Origin: Oscillospiraceae bacterium | GTDB taxonomy: Bacteria; Bacillota; Clostridia; Oscillospirales; Oscillospiraceae | NCBI GenBank assembly: GCA_017429325.1 | Contig: JAFRPC010000022.1 | Location: forward strand, 1-51,348 | DNA length: 51,348 nucleotides | Direction: 5' to 3' | Shown: positions 1-8,986 of the stretch, piece after piece | How positions within the stretch are numbered: the stretch's first letter is position 1 | Layout of the letters: each line of letters opens with the position of its first letter | Program-made: the position numbers and the translations under genes | The notes under the pieces: model-generated | The model's input: the letters and a program-made list of their open reading frames with translations, nothing else | The model's database searches: none | Told to the model about the DNA's origin: nothing

Positions 1-1
1 C

Positions 2-175
2 AGCAACGGCGTCGCCAAACGCAAATACGGTCTGGACCTGATCATGTCGAAGCTCGATGAAACCGCCAAGACCGAAGCCGCCCTCGTCATATTAGCCATG
101 AACGCAGCCCACCGGCTGCGGCGATGGCTTTTGCGCTTTTTTAACTTTTGGGGGCTGGATGTTGTTTTTCAGTAA
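2..175 (+). CDS. C-terminal fragment of an IS1182-like transposase (cut by window edge)
   Basis: An open frame enters from the left edge and ends at a TAA at 173-175, giving 57 residues. The residues resemble the C-terminus of IS1182-type DDE transposases: a KYGLDLIMSKL segment, then an ALVILAMNAAHRLR helix and an aromatic, hydrophobic tail. Whether the full element is intact cannot be seen. It marks the left flank of the AT-rich biosynthetic island, whose genes run in the opposite direction, so mobile DNA borders the cluster. Family assignment is by remembered motif only. Confidence 0.55.
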   Translation, partial: SNGVAKRKYGLDLIMSKLDETAKTEAALVILAMNAAHRLRRWLLRFFNFWGLDVVFQ

Positions 176-255
176 GCCCTAATTATATCTTTCCGTTAAT
201 AGTATCCTCCGATTTTCAGCTTTTCTTTCATGTTATGGAAAATCTTGTACAAAAA

Positions 256-1110
256 TCACTTTTTCCTTAATGATAAGTTAAGAATTGAGAGAAGATAAAA
301 GACCATGCCAGTAGCCGTTAATATGATTAAACTTGTATTTGTGGAAATCGAATTATCACCGAAATAATATACAACTCCCAAAGTTTTCTCAAATGTTGTT
401 TGCACTGCGGAGCTTAATGTATCTCCGGCTCTTTCCATGGGGGCGTTCATTAATACTTTACGAAATAGAGATGCGGCATGTGCATTGGGACAACATTGAA
501 CGACTTTCTGAACCGCTTCGGGCAGATTACCGATTGGGACATATGCCCCAACAAGAAATCCGATTGTAGTTCCAAGCAGGATGCTCACCGTGGTATATGT
601 ACTTACAGAGCGAATAAAGGATATAATAAAACATACAATTGCGCTTGAAGAAAAAGAAGAGATTAAAACAATCCCTAATACTTTGAGAACTGAATCCATC
701 GAAAGCCAATGACCGCCGCTCAATACAATGAATAACTCACCAATGAACAACGTAACTGTAGACATTAAAACGCTGATAATATAGCCTGTCAGCAAATAAC
801 CTCCCGTAATTGATACTTTGGAAACAGGCGCAGAATTGAAATCCTTTATGATTTTATTTGCCTGGTCATTTACCATAAGGGCATATGCACCCATGCTTGT
901 AGTAATAGATGCTGAGGCCAACATTCCCGCAACTACCCAAGAATTCATAATCTCATCTATATTGTCAATGAATTCCAAGCCATTTGTGATCGAGTCTCCG
1001 ATAAAGAAAATAAACAGACAAAAAATGATGATAACACCAAGCAGAGAGAAGAAAACGCCTCCCAAATCCTTAAAATATAGTTTTAAACCGCGTTTGGCCA
1101 GATTAATCAT
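256..1110 (-). CDS. ABC-2 type transporter permease
   Basis: This 284-residue integral membrane protein has about six hydrophobic segments (near residues 20-37, 57-76, 104-128, 143-165, 172-195 and 262-278). It matches the size and layout of DrrB/ABC-2 permeases that pair with a separate ATPase. Its ATG overlaps the stop of the upstream ATPase gene by 4 bases (ATGA), which implies translational coupling and a two-gene exporter. It is the last gene of the minus-strand biosynthetic operon, so export of, or self-protection from, the pathway product is the likely role. The substrate is inferred from context only. Confidence 0.85.
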   Translation of the reverse strand: MINLAKRGLKLYFKDLGGVFFSLLGVIIIFCLFIFFIGDSITNGLEFIDNIDEIMNSWVVAGMLASASITTSMGAYALMVNDQANKIIKDFNSAPVSKVSITGGYLLTGYIISVLMSTVTLFIGELFIVLSGGHWLSMDSVLKVLGIVLISSFSSSAIVCFIISFIRSVSTYTTVSILLGTTIGFLVGAYVPIGNLPEAVQKVVQCCPNAHAASLFRKVLMNAPMERAGDTLSSAVQTTFEKTLGVVYYFGDNSISTNTSLIILTATGMVFYLLSILNLSLRKK

Positions 1111-2021
1111 TCTCTCAGATCCTTTCCTGTTATATTCATAAAAACATCATCCATTGTTCCATATCTTAGCTCAATGCTATCTATAGCGTTCTCAATTTGA
1201 TTTAATAGTGGCAAAGCATCCATTGTACGATTCAGGCTTACACAAATTATTTCTCCATCACTCCATTGATAGTTATGTTTTTTTATGTATTGAATTACCT
1301 CATTCCGCTTTTTGGCCTTTATGTACAGATATTCATTTGAATATTGATTCTTTAAATTATATGGTGTGTCATGTGCGACGATACGCCCTTCGTCAATAAT
1401 CACAACATCATCAGATTGCTCCGCCTCTTCCATGTAGTGTGTAGTCAGAAATACGGTCATATTATTCTGTTTTTTTAAACGCAAAATAGTATCCCATATA
1501 TGCTTTCTGGTTTGCGGATCCAATCCTGTAGTTGGTTCGTCTAAAAATAAGATTTCGGGCGTATTTAATAGAGCACGAGCAATATCAACCCGACGACGTT
1601 GACCGCCCGATAACTGTCCGTATGGTCTGGATAATAATTCTTGTGTATTAGTACTGTCAACAGCAAAAGCAATGGCTTTTTTTATTTCTTTACTATCACG
1701 AAAGTAGAACCCTGCTCTATACGATAAATTATCTTTTACGGATAGTAATTTATCTAAAACTCCATCCTGAAACACAACTCCTATGCGTTTCCTGATTTCA
1801 CTTTGTTTCTTTTTTAAATCCATCCCAGAAATGCTGATTGTGCCTTGTGTATATGAGTTTAACGTACAAAGGGTGTCAATTGTTGTAGACTTTCCGGCTC
1901 CGTTTGGTCCCAGAAAAGCAAATAAACTACCTGGTTTAACAGAAAAGCTGATACCCCGCACTGCTTCGACCTTTCCATAGCTCTTATGGAAATCTTGAAC
2001 GTCAATGATTGAGTTAGACAT
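1107..2021 (-). CDS. ABC transporter ATP-binding protein (drug/lipid exporter type)
   Basis: This 304-residue nucleotide-binding subunit has Walker A GPNGAGKST (about 38-46), signature LSGGQ (about 137-141), Walker B ILFLDEP (about 157-163) and an H-loop in LTTHYMEEAE (about 193-202). The C-terminal extension of about 80 residues is typical of DrrA-like ATPases that pair with ABC-2 permeases. I place the start at the ATG at 2021, because AAAGGAG sits 5 bases upstream; a longer in-frame reading to 2087 would run into the preceding gene. The end overlaps the permease start. It powers export of the cluster product by inference. Confidence 0.92.
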   Translation of the reverse strand: MSNSIIDVQDFHKSYGKVEAVRGISFSVKPGSLFAFLGPNGAGKSTTIDTLCTLNSYTQGTISISGMDLKKKQSEIRKRIGVVFQDGVLDKLLSVKDNLSYRAGFYFRDSKEIKKAIAFAVDSTNTQELLSRPYGQLSGGQRRRVDIARALLNTPEILFLDEPTTGLDPQTRKHIWDTILRLKKQNNMTVFLTTHYMEEAEQSDDVVIIDEGRIVAHDTPYNLKNQYSNEYLYIKAKKRNEVIQYIKKHNYQWSDGEIICVSLNRTMDALPLLNQIENAIDSIELRYGTMDDVFMNITGKDLRE

Positions 2022-2047
2022 ACTGACTCCTTTCGCTAAATCTACTA

Positions 2048-3097
2048 TTAAAAATTCAACTGCTTTGGCCGCTTGCGGAATGCACATCGATTTGCCATCT
2101 GGATTAACCAGTCTAAATCCGCCTTTTGCTCAATTGATTTTATTCGTACTGAAGTGAAAAAACTGCAGGGTGCTCTCACAAGCAGATCATACTGAGGATT
2201 TTCATCCTCCAAAAATTCAGCCCCCGCTTTTGACAAGACCAACTGGCATTGGTAGTTTTTATCAGTTATATCAAATGCTAGTACTGCGCGGTCAACAGAT
2301 AACAATTCTGGTCTATATGTGAGTGATAGACAGCGCATGAAGGATTGCAGCTTTCTTCTTTCCCAAGCTTCGTTAGACTCATCCTTTAGACGATAAATCC
2401 CTTGTAGATTTGTAAATAGTAAATACTTTTCCAGAGGAAGGATTGGTCGCAGAAGACGCTGCCCTGTTGCTTCAATAATTGATCCTTGAGAAGCAAGTTC
2501 CTTTCCAGCGCTTCTGACATTAGACAAATATGACTCCACATAGAAACGTAAAAAGCTGTTCGTAAGCAAATCTCCTTCAGGACAGCAGATCATAGTGATG
2601 CCTTCAGGATATAACAAGGAAAAAAGCTTCTCGACTGATTCAATGTTTGAAGCGGTATTAAAAAATCCTGCTGTGGCTAAAACATATACTTCGCGAGCTT
2701 TTCTGATCCATCTTTTTTTATGAACAGTTTTCTGTTCATCGATTACCTCTAATTGCGCAAATAAGCACGGAAGCAGTCTTTCCATTACACTTTTTGTAAT
2801 GGCTGGAACAGAGTACATATACACAGGAAATGACCACACTAACACATCAGCCGAAAGGTAGGATGCAATAAACTGATCCATGTCGTCTTCCTGTGCACAT
2901 CTTCCTTCGCTGTTACGCCAACAAAAACGACATCCGGTACAGGGAGCAATATTGTGATCTGCGCAGACAAATTCAGTTACAGCCGCGTCGCATGCTTCAC
3001 AGTATCCTTCTAAAAAGGAGCTTGCCAACTTCCGTGAGTTGCTGGCGTTTCCGGAAGGTGATCCGTTAACCCAAAACACCTTTTTTGTGGTTTCCAT
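2048..3097 (-). CDS. Flavodoxin-fold NAD(P)H:FMN-type oxidoreductase with C-terminal extension
   Basis: The 349-residue protein opens with a flavodoxin-like strand and an FMN phosphate-binding loop (GSPSGNASNS, about 12-21), followed by CTGCRFCW (about 53-60) and further Cys. This pattern is common in NADPH-dependent FMN reductase or iron-sulfur flavoprotein relatives of Clostridia. The usual domain ends near residue 200. The last roughly 80 residues (AVLAFDITDKNYQ onward) weakly resemble a short SCP2-like lipid-binding fold. It lies between the glycosyltransferase and the exporter genes. It could reduce, desaturate or otherwise tailor the polyketide chain, or serve redox protection. The exact reaction cannot be stated from sequence. 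Confidence 0.7.
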   Translation of the reverse strand: METTKKVFWVNGSPSGNASNSRKLASSFLEGYCEACDAAVTEFVCADHNIAPCTGCRFCWRNSEGRCAQEDDMDQFIASYLSADVLVWSFPVYMYSVPAITKSVMERLLPCLFAQLEVIDEQKTVHKKRWIRKAREVYVLATAGFFNTASNIESVEKLFSLLYPEGITMICCPEGDLLTNSFLRFYVESYLSNVRSAGKELASQGSIIEATGQRLLRPILPLEKYLLFTNLQGIYRLKDESNEAWERRKLQSFMRCLSLTYRPELLSVDRAVLAFDITDKNYQCQLVLSKAGAEFLEDENPQYDLLVRAPCSFFTSVRIKSIEQKADLDWLIQMANRCAFRKRPKQLNF

Positions 3098-3140
3098 AAA
3101 ATATCCTCATATACAGTATCCATTCATTATCGATAAATGT

Positions 3141-4442
3141 CTAAAGCATTGTTATCGAACCTTTTCCTTGAATAACTGCTTCGATAGTTATTGCTGCTAC
3201 GTTTTCAGCCCGCATTGCAGGGTCTTCATAATATGGGGCAATTATCGACTGCGCTCTTTTGGCGTTACTGCGATATGTGGGATCAACAAGGACCACGGAA
3301 ACCATACGATATACCTCATCTGTTGAAATATTTCGCTGCAATCCATATTCACCGCAAGAGAACGTTCTCATGATATTAATAATATTGTTTCTCTGTTCAA
3401 AAGAATGCGGGAAGGCAACAAACGGACAGCCAGCGTACAGCATAGCATAGATTGTTCCCTGGCCACCCAAGGTAACTGCAACATCACAGTAACGCGCAAT
3501 CTGGATCAAAGGGTATTTGTCCTGAAAATGGAAGTTCTTTGGATAGGCTGCTTGCTCGTGTTCCGAAAGCGCTCCAATAACAGAAACAAATACCTCGCAA
3601 TTATCGATACCCATAATTGCTTTTAAAATAATCTCCAGATATCGTTTTGTTCCGGCGGACCCAATTGAAACAAAAATCTTTCTCTTCACGCTATCTTCTT
3701 TCAGTATCTTTAATTGATCAGGTTCAATTGTAATCTTTTCGCTGTTGAAGATTGGACCAATAAACTTACACTTTTTCTCCGATAACTGAGAGTATACCTC
3801 CTTTGCATCGGAAATCAAGTAAAAATCACCCTGAAAGAGTTCCATATCGCACTGAAGGAGATGCGCACAATGTGTAGCCAGACATTGATTCCATGCAGCA
3901 GAGGTTTTATTGCTCCCAATCATTCGAGATGTCATGATATGGTCTTCCACCATGGACGCAAACTTGGCGATGCTTTCTGGTGTGCGAAGCTTTGGAGGAG
4001 CAGGCTTTCCCAGCTTTGCTAAGGGTTCAAGATAGGGCATGGATAAAACGGCAGAAAGAACCCAAAAAATAGGGATTTTTGCAATTCGGGCGGTCACAGA
4101 TAGTGTCATTCTGTAACCTGTTACAATTGCCTTCGGTTTGTATCGGTCAATCAGCTCAAGCTCCTGCTTCACAACAGCATCAATTTCATCGGAAGTAGCA
4201 TAATTATTTCCGTATTTATCCATTGCAAGCATTTTTTGCACTCGTTCATTCGTGTACCATTCGCGGTCTGCGGGAAGAATCGCGCGAATGAAATCAGGGT
4301 GTTGCTGTAGTAAAAAGTCAAATTTTCCTTCTCCGATAAATACAATTTTGTGACCGCGCTGATATAGCGCGGTCGCGATTTCAATCATTCGCTGCGTTTC
4401 ACTCCAGTTGAACATAGCAGATCCAAACAGAATTGTTGCCAT
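3141..4442 (-). CDS. GT1-family (UGT/MGT-like) glycosyltransferase
   Basis: This is a 433-residue GT-B fold protein. The N-terminal half starts with an ATILFGSAMF strand and a sugar-acceptor domain. The C-terminal half has FVSIGSAGTKR (about 258-268) and the donor-binding segment GGQGTIYAMLYAGCPFVAFP with a downstream HSFEQRNN (about 330-365), as in macrolide and other natural-product glycosyltransferases. AGAGGT precedes the ATG. It lies 58 bases downstream of the thioesterase gene, in the same direction as the PKS genes. It probably attaches a sugar to the acyl or polyene product before export. Donor and acceptor are unknown. Confidence 0.88.
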   Translation of the reverse strand: MATILFGSAMFNWSETQRMIEIATALYQRGHKIVFIGEGKFDFLLQQHPDFIRAILPADREWYTNERVQKMLAMDKYGNNYATSDEIDAVVKQELELIDRYKPKAIVTGYRMTLSVTARIAKIPIFWVLSAVLSMPYLEPLAKLGKPAPPKLRTPESIAKFASMVEDHIMTSRMIGSNKTSAAWNQCLATHCAHLLQCDMELFQGDFYLISDAKEVYSQLSEKKCKFIGPIFNSEKITIEPDQLKILKEDSVKRKIFVSIGSAGTKRYLEIILKAIMGIDNCEVFVSVIGALSEHEQAAYPKNFHFQDKYPLIQIARYCDVAVTLGGQGTIYAMLYAGCPFVAFPHSFEQRNNIINIMRTFSCGEYGLQRNISTDEVYRMVSVVLVDPTYRSNAKRAQSIIAPYYEDPAMRAENVAAITIEAVIQGKGSITML

Positions 4443-4500
4443 TTTACTACCTCTATTAATGCGTTTTACTATGTCATTGATTCAAACAAGCCTCTGACAT

Positions 4501-4878
4501 CTATACTCCAGGAGGAATTAGTCCGTCTGAAATATCAACAGTCACATTTGCTGTCAGAACAAGCTGTTTATTGGATAAATCATCAATCTGAACAGAAAAA
4601 CGAAAAAAAGAGTTTTTCTCCTTTCCGATAGATTTTCGGTCTAGTGGCTTCACTCGTATTGTCACGTGACTTCCTAAGAATGCCGGATGTATAAACTTGG
4701 CGCGAAAAGAAATAATACGCAGTAAGGCTGGAGGAGACTCCAGTACATATTCTCTGGGATGAATCGATATCTCTTCGAGAATCGCCTCTTCAATCCAGAT
4801 CAAGTAAACCGGATGATGCACGATTTGATAGCTATCAGTATCTGCCCAGCCTACACGGACTGTATAAGCATTCATCAT
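4501..4878 (-). CDS. 4HBT-family hotdog acyl thioesterase
   Basis: At 125 residues this is the length of a single hotdog domain. The N-terminus has the VGWADTDSYQIVHHPVYLIWIEEA arrangement of 4-hydroxybenzoyl-CoA/YbgC-type thioesterases, with candidate catalytic Asp13 or Asp15 and the His-x3-Tyr pattern. The start ATG overlaps the KS-CLF stop (ATGA at 4875-4878), so it is translationally coupled to the chain-extending enzyme. That fits release or editing of the ACP-bound chain. Substrate length is not predictable from sequence. Confidence 0.85.
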   Translation of the reverse strand: MMNAYTVRVGWADTDSYQIVHHPVYLIWIEEAILEEISIHPREYVLESPPALLRIISFRAKFIHPAFLGSHVTIRVKPLDRKSIGKEKNSFFRFSVQIDDLSNKQLVLTANVTVDISDGLIPPGV

Positions 4879-7307
4879 ATTTCTTTTTCAATGACGACAG
4901 CCGCATATGCGCCGCCAAGCGACATGGTGCTGATGCAGGCCTTTTTGACGTTCACGCTTTCATTTTTACCTTGCACGAAATGTGCCGGAGTCGGCCTATC
5001 CATAACCGGCATTGCTGGTACGACGTCATTTTCAAAAGCATAGAGCGCTGATAGGAGGCTGTACCCAGAAGAGGAACCGGAAGCAATGCCCAGCAGAGGA
5101 GAAATCGCGCTGCATTTTGTTGTAGCTGAGATCAAGCCCTCTTTATATGCAATATTGATTGCATGTATGTCTGCATCGTCGCAGGCTGGGATACCCATGG
5201 CTGTGCACAAGTATAAATCCGGTGAGGTAATGCCGCTCTCCTTAATGGATTGCCGGATACTTTCAGCTAACGCCTCGCCATCCGGCGAAACGGTAGCCAT
5301 TGCACAGTTATCGGAAGAAAAACCAAATCCAGAGATTTTTGCAATGGGAGTTGCACCGCGTTCTATTGCATGGCTTCTCTTCTCAATAACCAGCGCAACG
5401 CTGCCGGGGGACAACACCATTCCGTCTGCGTGGGATGTCATCGGACTGAAGCTGCCATGGGATAACAGAGAAACTTTATCGTTTCCGATTAATAATGACT
5501 CATCACATTCATCTGCGCTGATTACAACAATTGTGTCTGCTGTATCCTGACGGAGCAGTATAGTAGCATAATTGAGTGCCATTAAAAATGAGCTGATACC
5601 ACATGAAAGGGTGGATGTTGGACCTTTCAGCATGTTTGCAATGCAAAAATTGCCCGGGGCTGCATTAATTACGCTGTTTGGGAACTCTGAAAGGCTGATT
5701 TCCGCCATGCCTTTTTCAATAATTGTACGGTCAATGTTAACAATGGTTCCCAGCGGTCCGGTTCCTGTCGCGTAAATGACACCAATCCGATTCATAGTGC
5801 TTTGCGTGGCATGAACGTTTGCATGGTCCATTGCTTGCTTTCCGGAGGCCATTGTTAGCTTTGTGATTTCATCAATTCTGCGAAGAATCTTACCGGGGAT
5901 ATATTTTTTCCATTCCACGGCGGGCATTTCACCGGCTTGATGACACTCGCATTCATCCGAATGGAATGAACCAATGCAGCACTTTTGATTCGAGATGGTA
6001 GCCCACAGCTCTTTCAGACTTGTTCCACCAACACCGCAGCAGCCGGCTCCCGTTATTACAATCTCTTCATTTGACAGTTCTTGCGGCTCACGATCTATAC
6101 CAGCCTTTGATATTGCCAGACAGCTGTTATTTCCTCCAAAAGCAAAAGAATTAGATAAAACAGCTTTGAGAGAAGCCTTTCTTGCGATGTTAGGAACAAA
6201 GTCGAATGGGGCGGAGTTATAGTTTTCATCAAAATTCACTGTGGGCGGAATTTCATTGCGATTCAATGCCATAATGCATGCAACACACTCTTCAATACCA
6301 GCAGCACCCAGGCAATGGCCTATAGCGCCTTTTATGCTGCTTAACGGAACCTCAGATACGCGAGCACCGAACAAAGATTTGACTGCTAAGCGCTCAGCTG
6401 TGTCGTTAGCTGAAGTGCCTGTTCCATGTCCGTTCACATAGGTAAACATTTCGGTTGGAATGCCCGATAGTTCAACGGCAGCCTTCATCGCTCTTGAGGC
6501 TCCGCCGCCGCCTAAGTCTGGGGCAGTGGGATGATAGGCATCGGCACTCAAGCCGCAGGAAAGGATCTCTGCATAGATTGTTGCACCTCGATTGACAGCA
6601 TGATTGTACTCTTCCAGCATCAGAAATGCTCCGCCTTCGCCGAGATTGATTCCATGACTTCCGCTGTAAGGCATACACGGATTGGGATCTAAAGCTTTTA
6701 ATGCGTTAAATCCAGCAAAGGAAAAGCTTGATAACGGATCCACGCCTCCAGCTAACATATAGTCCTGCTTACCGCTTCGAATCATATCACAGGCATATCC
6801 AACGATGTTGCTGCTTGCTGCACAAGCAGTTGAAATAATCGCCTTGACGCCGCGGAAATGGAATTTTCTTGCAACAATGTCAGAGATAGCATGTAACGGA
6901 TAGGCATACAAAAGATTCGCATCAGCAGAGTCGATCCCATTCTCTCTCCATTCCCGGTGAAAGCGCTGGCCGCTCAGCATTCCGCCCAGGGACGTACCAA
7001 TTGCGACACCCTTGCGAAAAGCCGAGCTGGAATCATCGACATGGGACATCAGTACGCATTCTTGCGCAGCCATAAGCGCAAGTTGTGCACATCGATCATA
7101 GGGAATATGGGTTTCCTCGAAAAAGCTGTCTACAGCAGTCAATTCTTGAACGCGTCCGACAACACCTTTTATCTCTCCGCTCTTTGAGAAAAATCTCGTT
7201 TCAGACAGACCACTTTTCCCGGCGAATAAAGCTTGCTCTACGGCTTTGTTGTTTTGCCCAAGTGCGTTTATCACGCCATAACCCGTGACGACGATTCTTG
7301 TGTTCAT
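4875..7307 (-). CDS. Fused ketosynthase-chain length factor (KS-CLF) of a type II PKS/FAS-like system
   Basis: One 810-residue chain holds two thiolase-fold ketosynthase domains. The first (about 1-400) is complete: nucleophile Cys162 in STACAAS, His294 in NGHGTGT, Lys326 and His331 in KGAIGHCLGAAG. The second (about 415-810) keeps the fold but has lost all of these: the Cys position is Ile571 in SCGISSF, the NGHGTGT region reads CTAMGIP, and the second His region reads SAISPLLG. Active KS plus degenerate KS is the signature of a KS-alpha/CLF pair, here covalently joined; most known pairs are separate, often overlapping, genes. The start is ATG 7307 with AGGGAGTGG upstream, rather than the adjacent TTG. 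It condenses malonyl-ACP units and sets chain length. Confidence 0.92.
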   Translation of the reverse strand: MNTRIVVTGYGVINALGQNNKAVEQALFAGKSGLSETRFFSKSGEIKGVVGRVQELTAVDSFFEETHIPYDRCAQLALMAAQECVLMSHVDDSSSAFRKGVAIGTSLGGMLSGQRFHREWRENGIDSADANLLYAYPLHAISDIVARKFHFRGVKAIISTACAASSNIVGYACDMIRSGKQDYMLAGGVDPLSSFSFAGFNALKALDPNPCMPYSGSHGINLGEGGAFLMLEEYNHAVNRGATIYAEILSCGLSADAYHPTAPDLGGGGASRAMKAAVELSGIPTEMFTYVNGHGTGTSANDTAERLAVKSLFGARVSEVPLSSIKGAIGHCLGAAGIEECVACIMALNRNEIPPTVNFDENYNSAPFDFVPNIARKASLKAVLSNSFAFGGNNSCLAISKAGIDREPQELSNEEIVITGAGCCGVGGTSLKELWATISNQKCCIGSFHSDECECHQAGEMPAVEWKKYIPGKILRRIDEITKLTMASGKQAMDHANVHATQSTMNRIGVIYATGTGPLGTIVNIDRTIIEKGMAEISLSEFPNSVINAAPGNFCIANMLKGPTSTLSCGISSFLMALNYATILLRQDTADTIVVISADECDESLLIGNDKVSLLSHGSFSPMTSHADGMVLSPGSVALVIEKRSHAIERGATPIAKISGFGFSSDNCAMATVSPDGEALAESIRQSIKESGITSPDLYLCTAMGIPACDDADIHAINIAYKEGLISATTKCSAISPLLGIASGSSSGYSLLSALYAFENDVVPAMPVMDRPTPAHFVQGKNESVNVKKACISTMSLGGAYAAVVIEKEI

Positions 7308-7346
7308 CAATTATCCACTCCCTAATACGAAATGTGATTATAAGTG

Positions 7347-8444
7347 TTATTCCATTTGAGAATCCCAACTGTGCGGACGAACAAATGGCGACGAGATTGT
7401 CATGATAGAACTATGCTTTTCACCGCAGCGAACGGAAAGGGGGATACCGGAAACAGCAACACATGTTTGAAGCATCGCAATACCGAGCGTCCCTTTCAGT
7501 GTGGGATCATTTTTTGCCAAAAGAACATTTCCAACTTGCTCATCTTCCAAATAGACAGTTGCTCCGGGAAGAATTGCTTCTTGATCTTCAGATTTGAATC
7601 CTACAGCGTGCAGCTGGCGTTCTGCTTCAAATTGCTCCTTAAGCTTTTCAGCTCCAATATAATCTTCCTTATCATATTGCGTAAACCACTGATATCCCAG
7701 CTCAAACAGTGTGCCGGCCGAAACAGTTTCCTCACAAATAATTGGCTGACTGACCTCTAACATACAAATGTCCATGGCACTGCTGCCGCAAAGAGAAATA
7801 GGAGTATCTTTTTCCTGGAGCAAATGCATGGAAAGATGCAGAATCGTTTCGTGGGATGCAATTATGCAGTAAGCATACTCACCCGAGCGTCCGATTCTGG
7901 AGAGTATAACATCGCTGTCTTCTTCAAATTGCACCGTAGAAAACGTACGCAATGCAAGCGTCTCAATGGGAAAGCTAAATACTTTAGCTGCAACACACCA
8001 GGATTTTTCACCTTCAATAAAAATCAACGACTTCTCATTACTCAAGTCTTTAATTTCCACGCCATCCTCTTGATGTGCAAAAATCCATTGACAGGTCTCG
8101 GCGGCATTTTCGGGAGGTGCAAGAAGCAACAAACCGCTTGGTGTATTCAAAATATATACAATTGCAATGGGAGTTGCATTCTCTCGCAGCATAATCGCTT
8201 CACAAACCATACCGGGGTTCAGGAACGAGATGTCTTTGCTGATTAATGAATTAACAAACTCAATTTCATTGCCTCCGGTAATCTGAAGCAAAGCGAAACC
8301 GTTTCCGTCAATCAAGCCAATATGGTTTCGGATCGTATTGTACTCTTGCTCTACATCTGAGTAAACAGATGGAACTTCATGATCATTAAGTGTTATATAC
8401 TGTGTTCCTTCCGGGTGCAGTTCTTTAATAGTACTGTATTTCAT
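7347..8444 (-). CDS. GcvT-like (aminomethyltransferase/YgfZ superfamily) folate-binding-type protein
   Basis: This 365-residue protein follows the glycine-cleavage T-protein layout: an N-terminal part with an EYNTIRNHIGLIDGNGFALLQITG segment, a central domain where GcvT binds tetrahydrofolate, and a C-terminal beta-barrel (LPGATVYLEDEQVGNVLLA). No other glycine-cleavage genes are present, so a role in one-carbon transfer or demethylation within the PKS pathway, or a non-catalytic YgfZ-like role, is more likely than glycine cleavage. The start at 8444 is preferred, because AAAGGA lies 12 bases upstream and directly abuts the alternative ATG at 8456. It sits between the dehydratase and KS-CLF genes in the same operon. 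Confidence 0.72.
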   Translation of the reverse strand: MKYSTIKELHPEGTQYITLNDHEVPSVYSDVEQEYNTIRNHIGLIDGNGFALLQITGGNEIEFVNSLISKDISFLNPGMVCEAIMLRENATPIAIVYILNTPSGLLLLAPPENAAETCQWIFAHQEDGVEIKDLSNEKSLIFIEGEKSWCVAAKVFSFPIETLALRTFSTVQFEEDSDVILSRIGRSGEYAYCIIASHETILHLSMHLLQEKDTPISLCGSSAMDICMLEVSQPIICEETVSAGTLFELGYQWFTQYDKEDYIGAEKLKEQFEAERQLHAVGFKSEDQEAILPGATVYLEDEQVGNVLLAKNDPTLKGTLGIAMLQTCVAVSGIPLSVRCGEKHSSIMTISSPFVRPHSWDSQME

Positions 8445-8477
8445 GATTATAACCATTCCTTTCCCAAATAACGTCTC

Positions 8478-8963
8478 TTAGTTTTTTTCGCTGACGGATA
8501 TCATTCCGTCAACTACTTGTTTTCCGTTGACATATGCTTCGGTTTTTATCTGCGACAGATTATTCAGCTGCGTTTTTTTGAACACGCGCAGTTCCAGTGT
8601 GTCTCCCGGTTTAACTAGCGCTTTAAATTTCATATTGCGGATATCAATTAAGTACCCAACCTTTGAAGCGATGTTTTCAAAATCAATGTTAGCTGATTCC
8701 AGATTATCCCAATCTGTATCTGCGGGAAACTTTCCAGTTCCGTACATAACAGCAGTGAGCTGCGCCAGGCTCTCTATCAGCAAAACACCCGGTACAATTG
8801 GTTCTGTCGGGAAATGGCCTACAAAGTAGGGCTCATTTATTGTGACATTTTTTATTCCAATAGCAGATTTTCCGGGATCCAACTGCGTAACTCGATCAAT
8901 TAACAGGAACGGATATCTATGGGGAAGTATCTTATAGATAAATGTGGAATCCAACGGCTTCAT
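8478..8963 (-). CDS. FabZ-like 3-hydroxyacyl-ACP dehydratase
   Basis: This 161-residue hotdog dehydratase has the FabZ hallmarks: ILPHRYPFLLIDRV (about 12-25), catalytic His50 in GHFPTEPIVPGV, and the Glu64 partner in LLIESLAQ. It removes water from beta-hydroxyacyl-ACP to give trans-2-enoyl-ACP. Next to FabG, ACP and KS-CLF, and with no enoyl reductase gene in the island, it would leave a double bond in each cycle. GAGGTG stands 8 bases before the ATG. There is a longer insertion after the active-site helix (DTDWDNLESANIDF) compared with short FabZ proteins. Confidence 0.93.
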   Translation of the reverse strand: MKPLDSTFIYKILPHRYPFLLIDRVTQLDPGKSAIGIKNVTINEPYFVGHFPTEPIVPGVLLIESLAQLTAVMYGTGKFPADTDWDNLESANIDFENIASKVGYLIDIRNMKFKALVKPGDTLELRVFKKTQLNNLSQIKTEAYVNGKQVVDGMISVSEKN

Positions 8964-8986
8964 ATATTACACCTCAAAAAAACAAT

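Noticed and set aside
7347-8444. Glycine cleavage system gene
   Set aside because: Only a T-protein-like gene is present; P and H proteins are missing and the context is biosynthetic.
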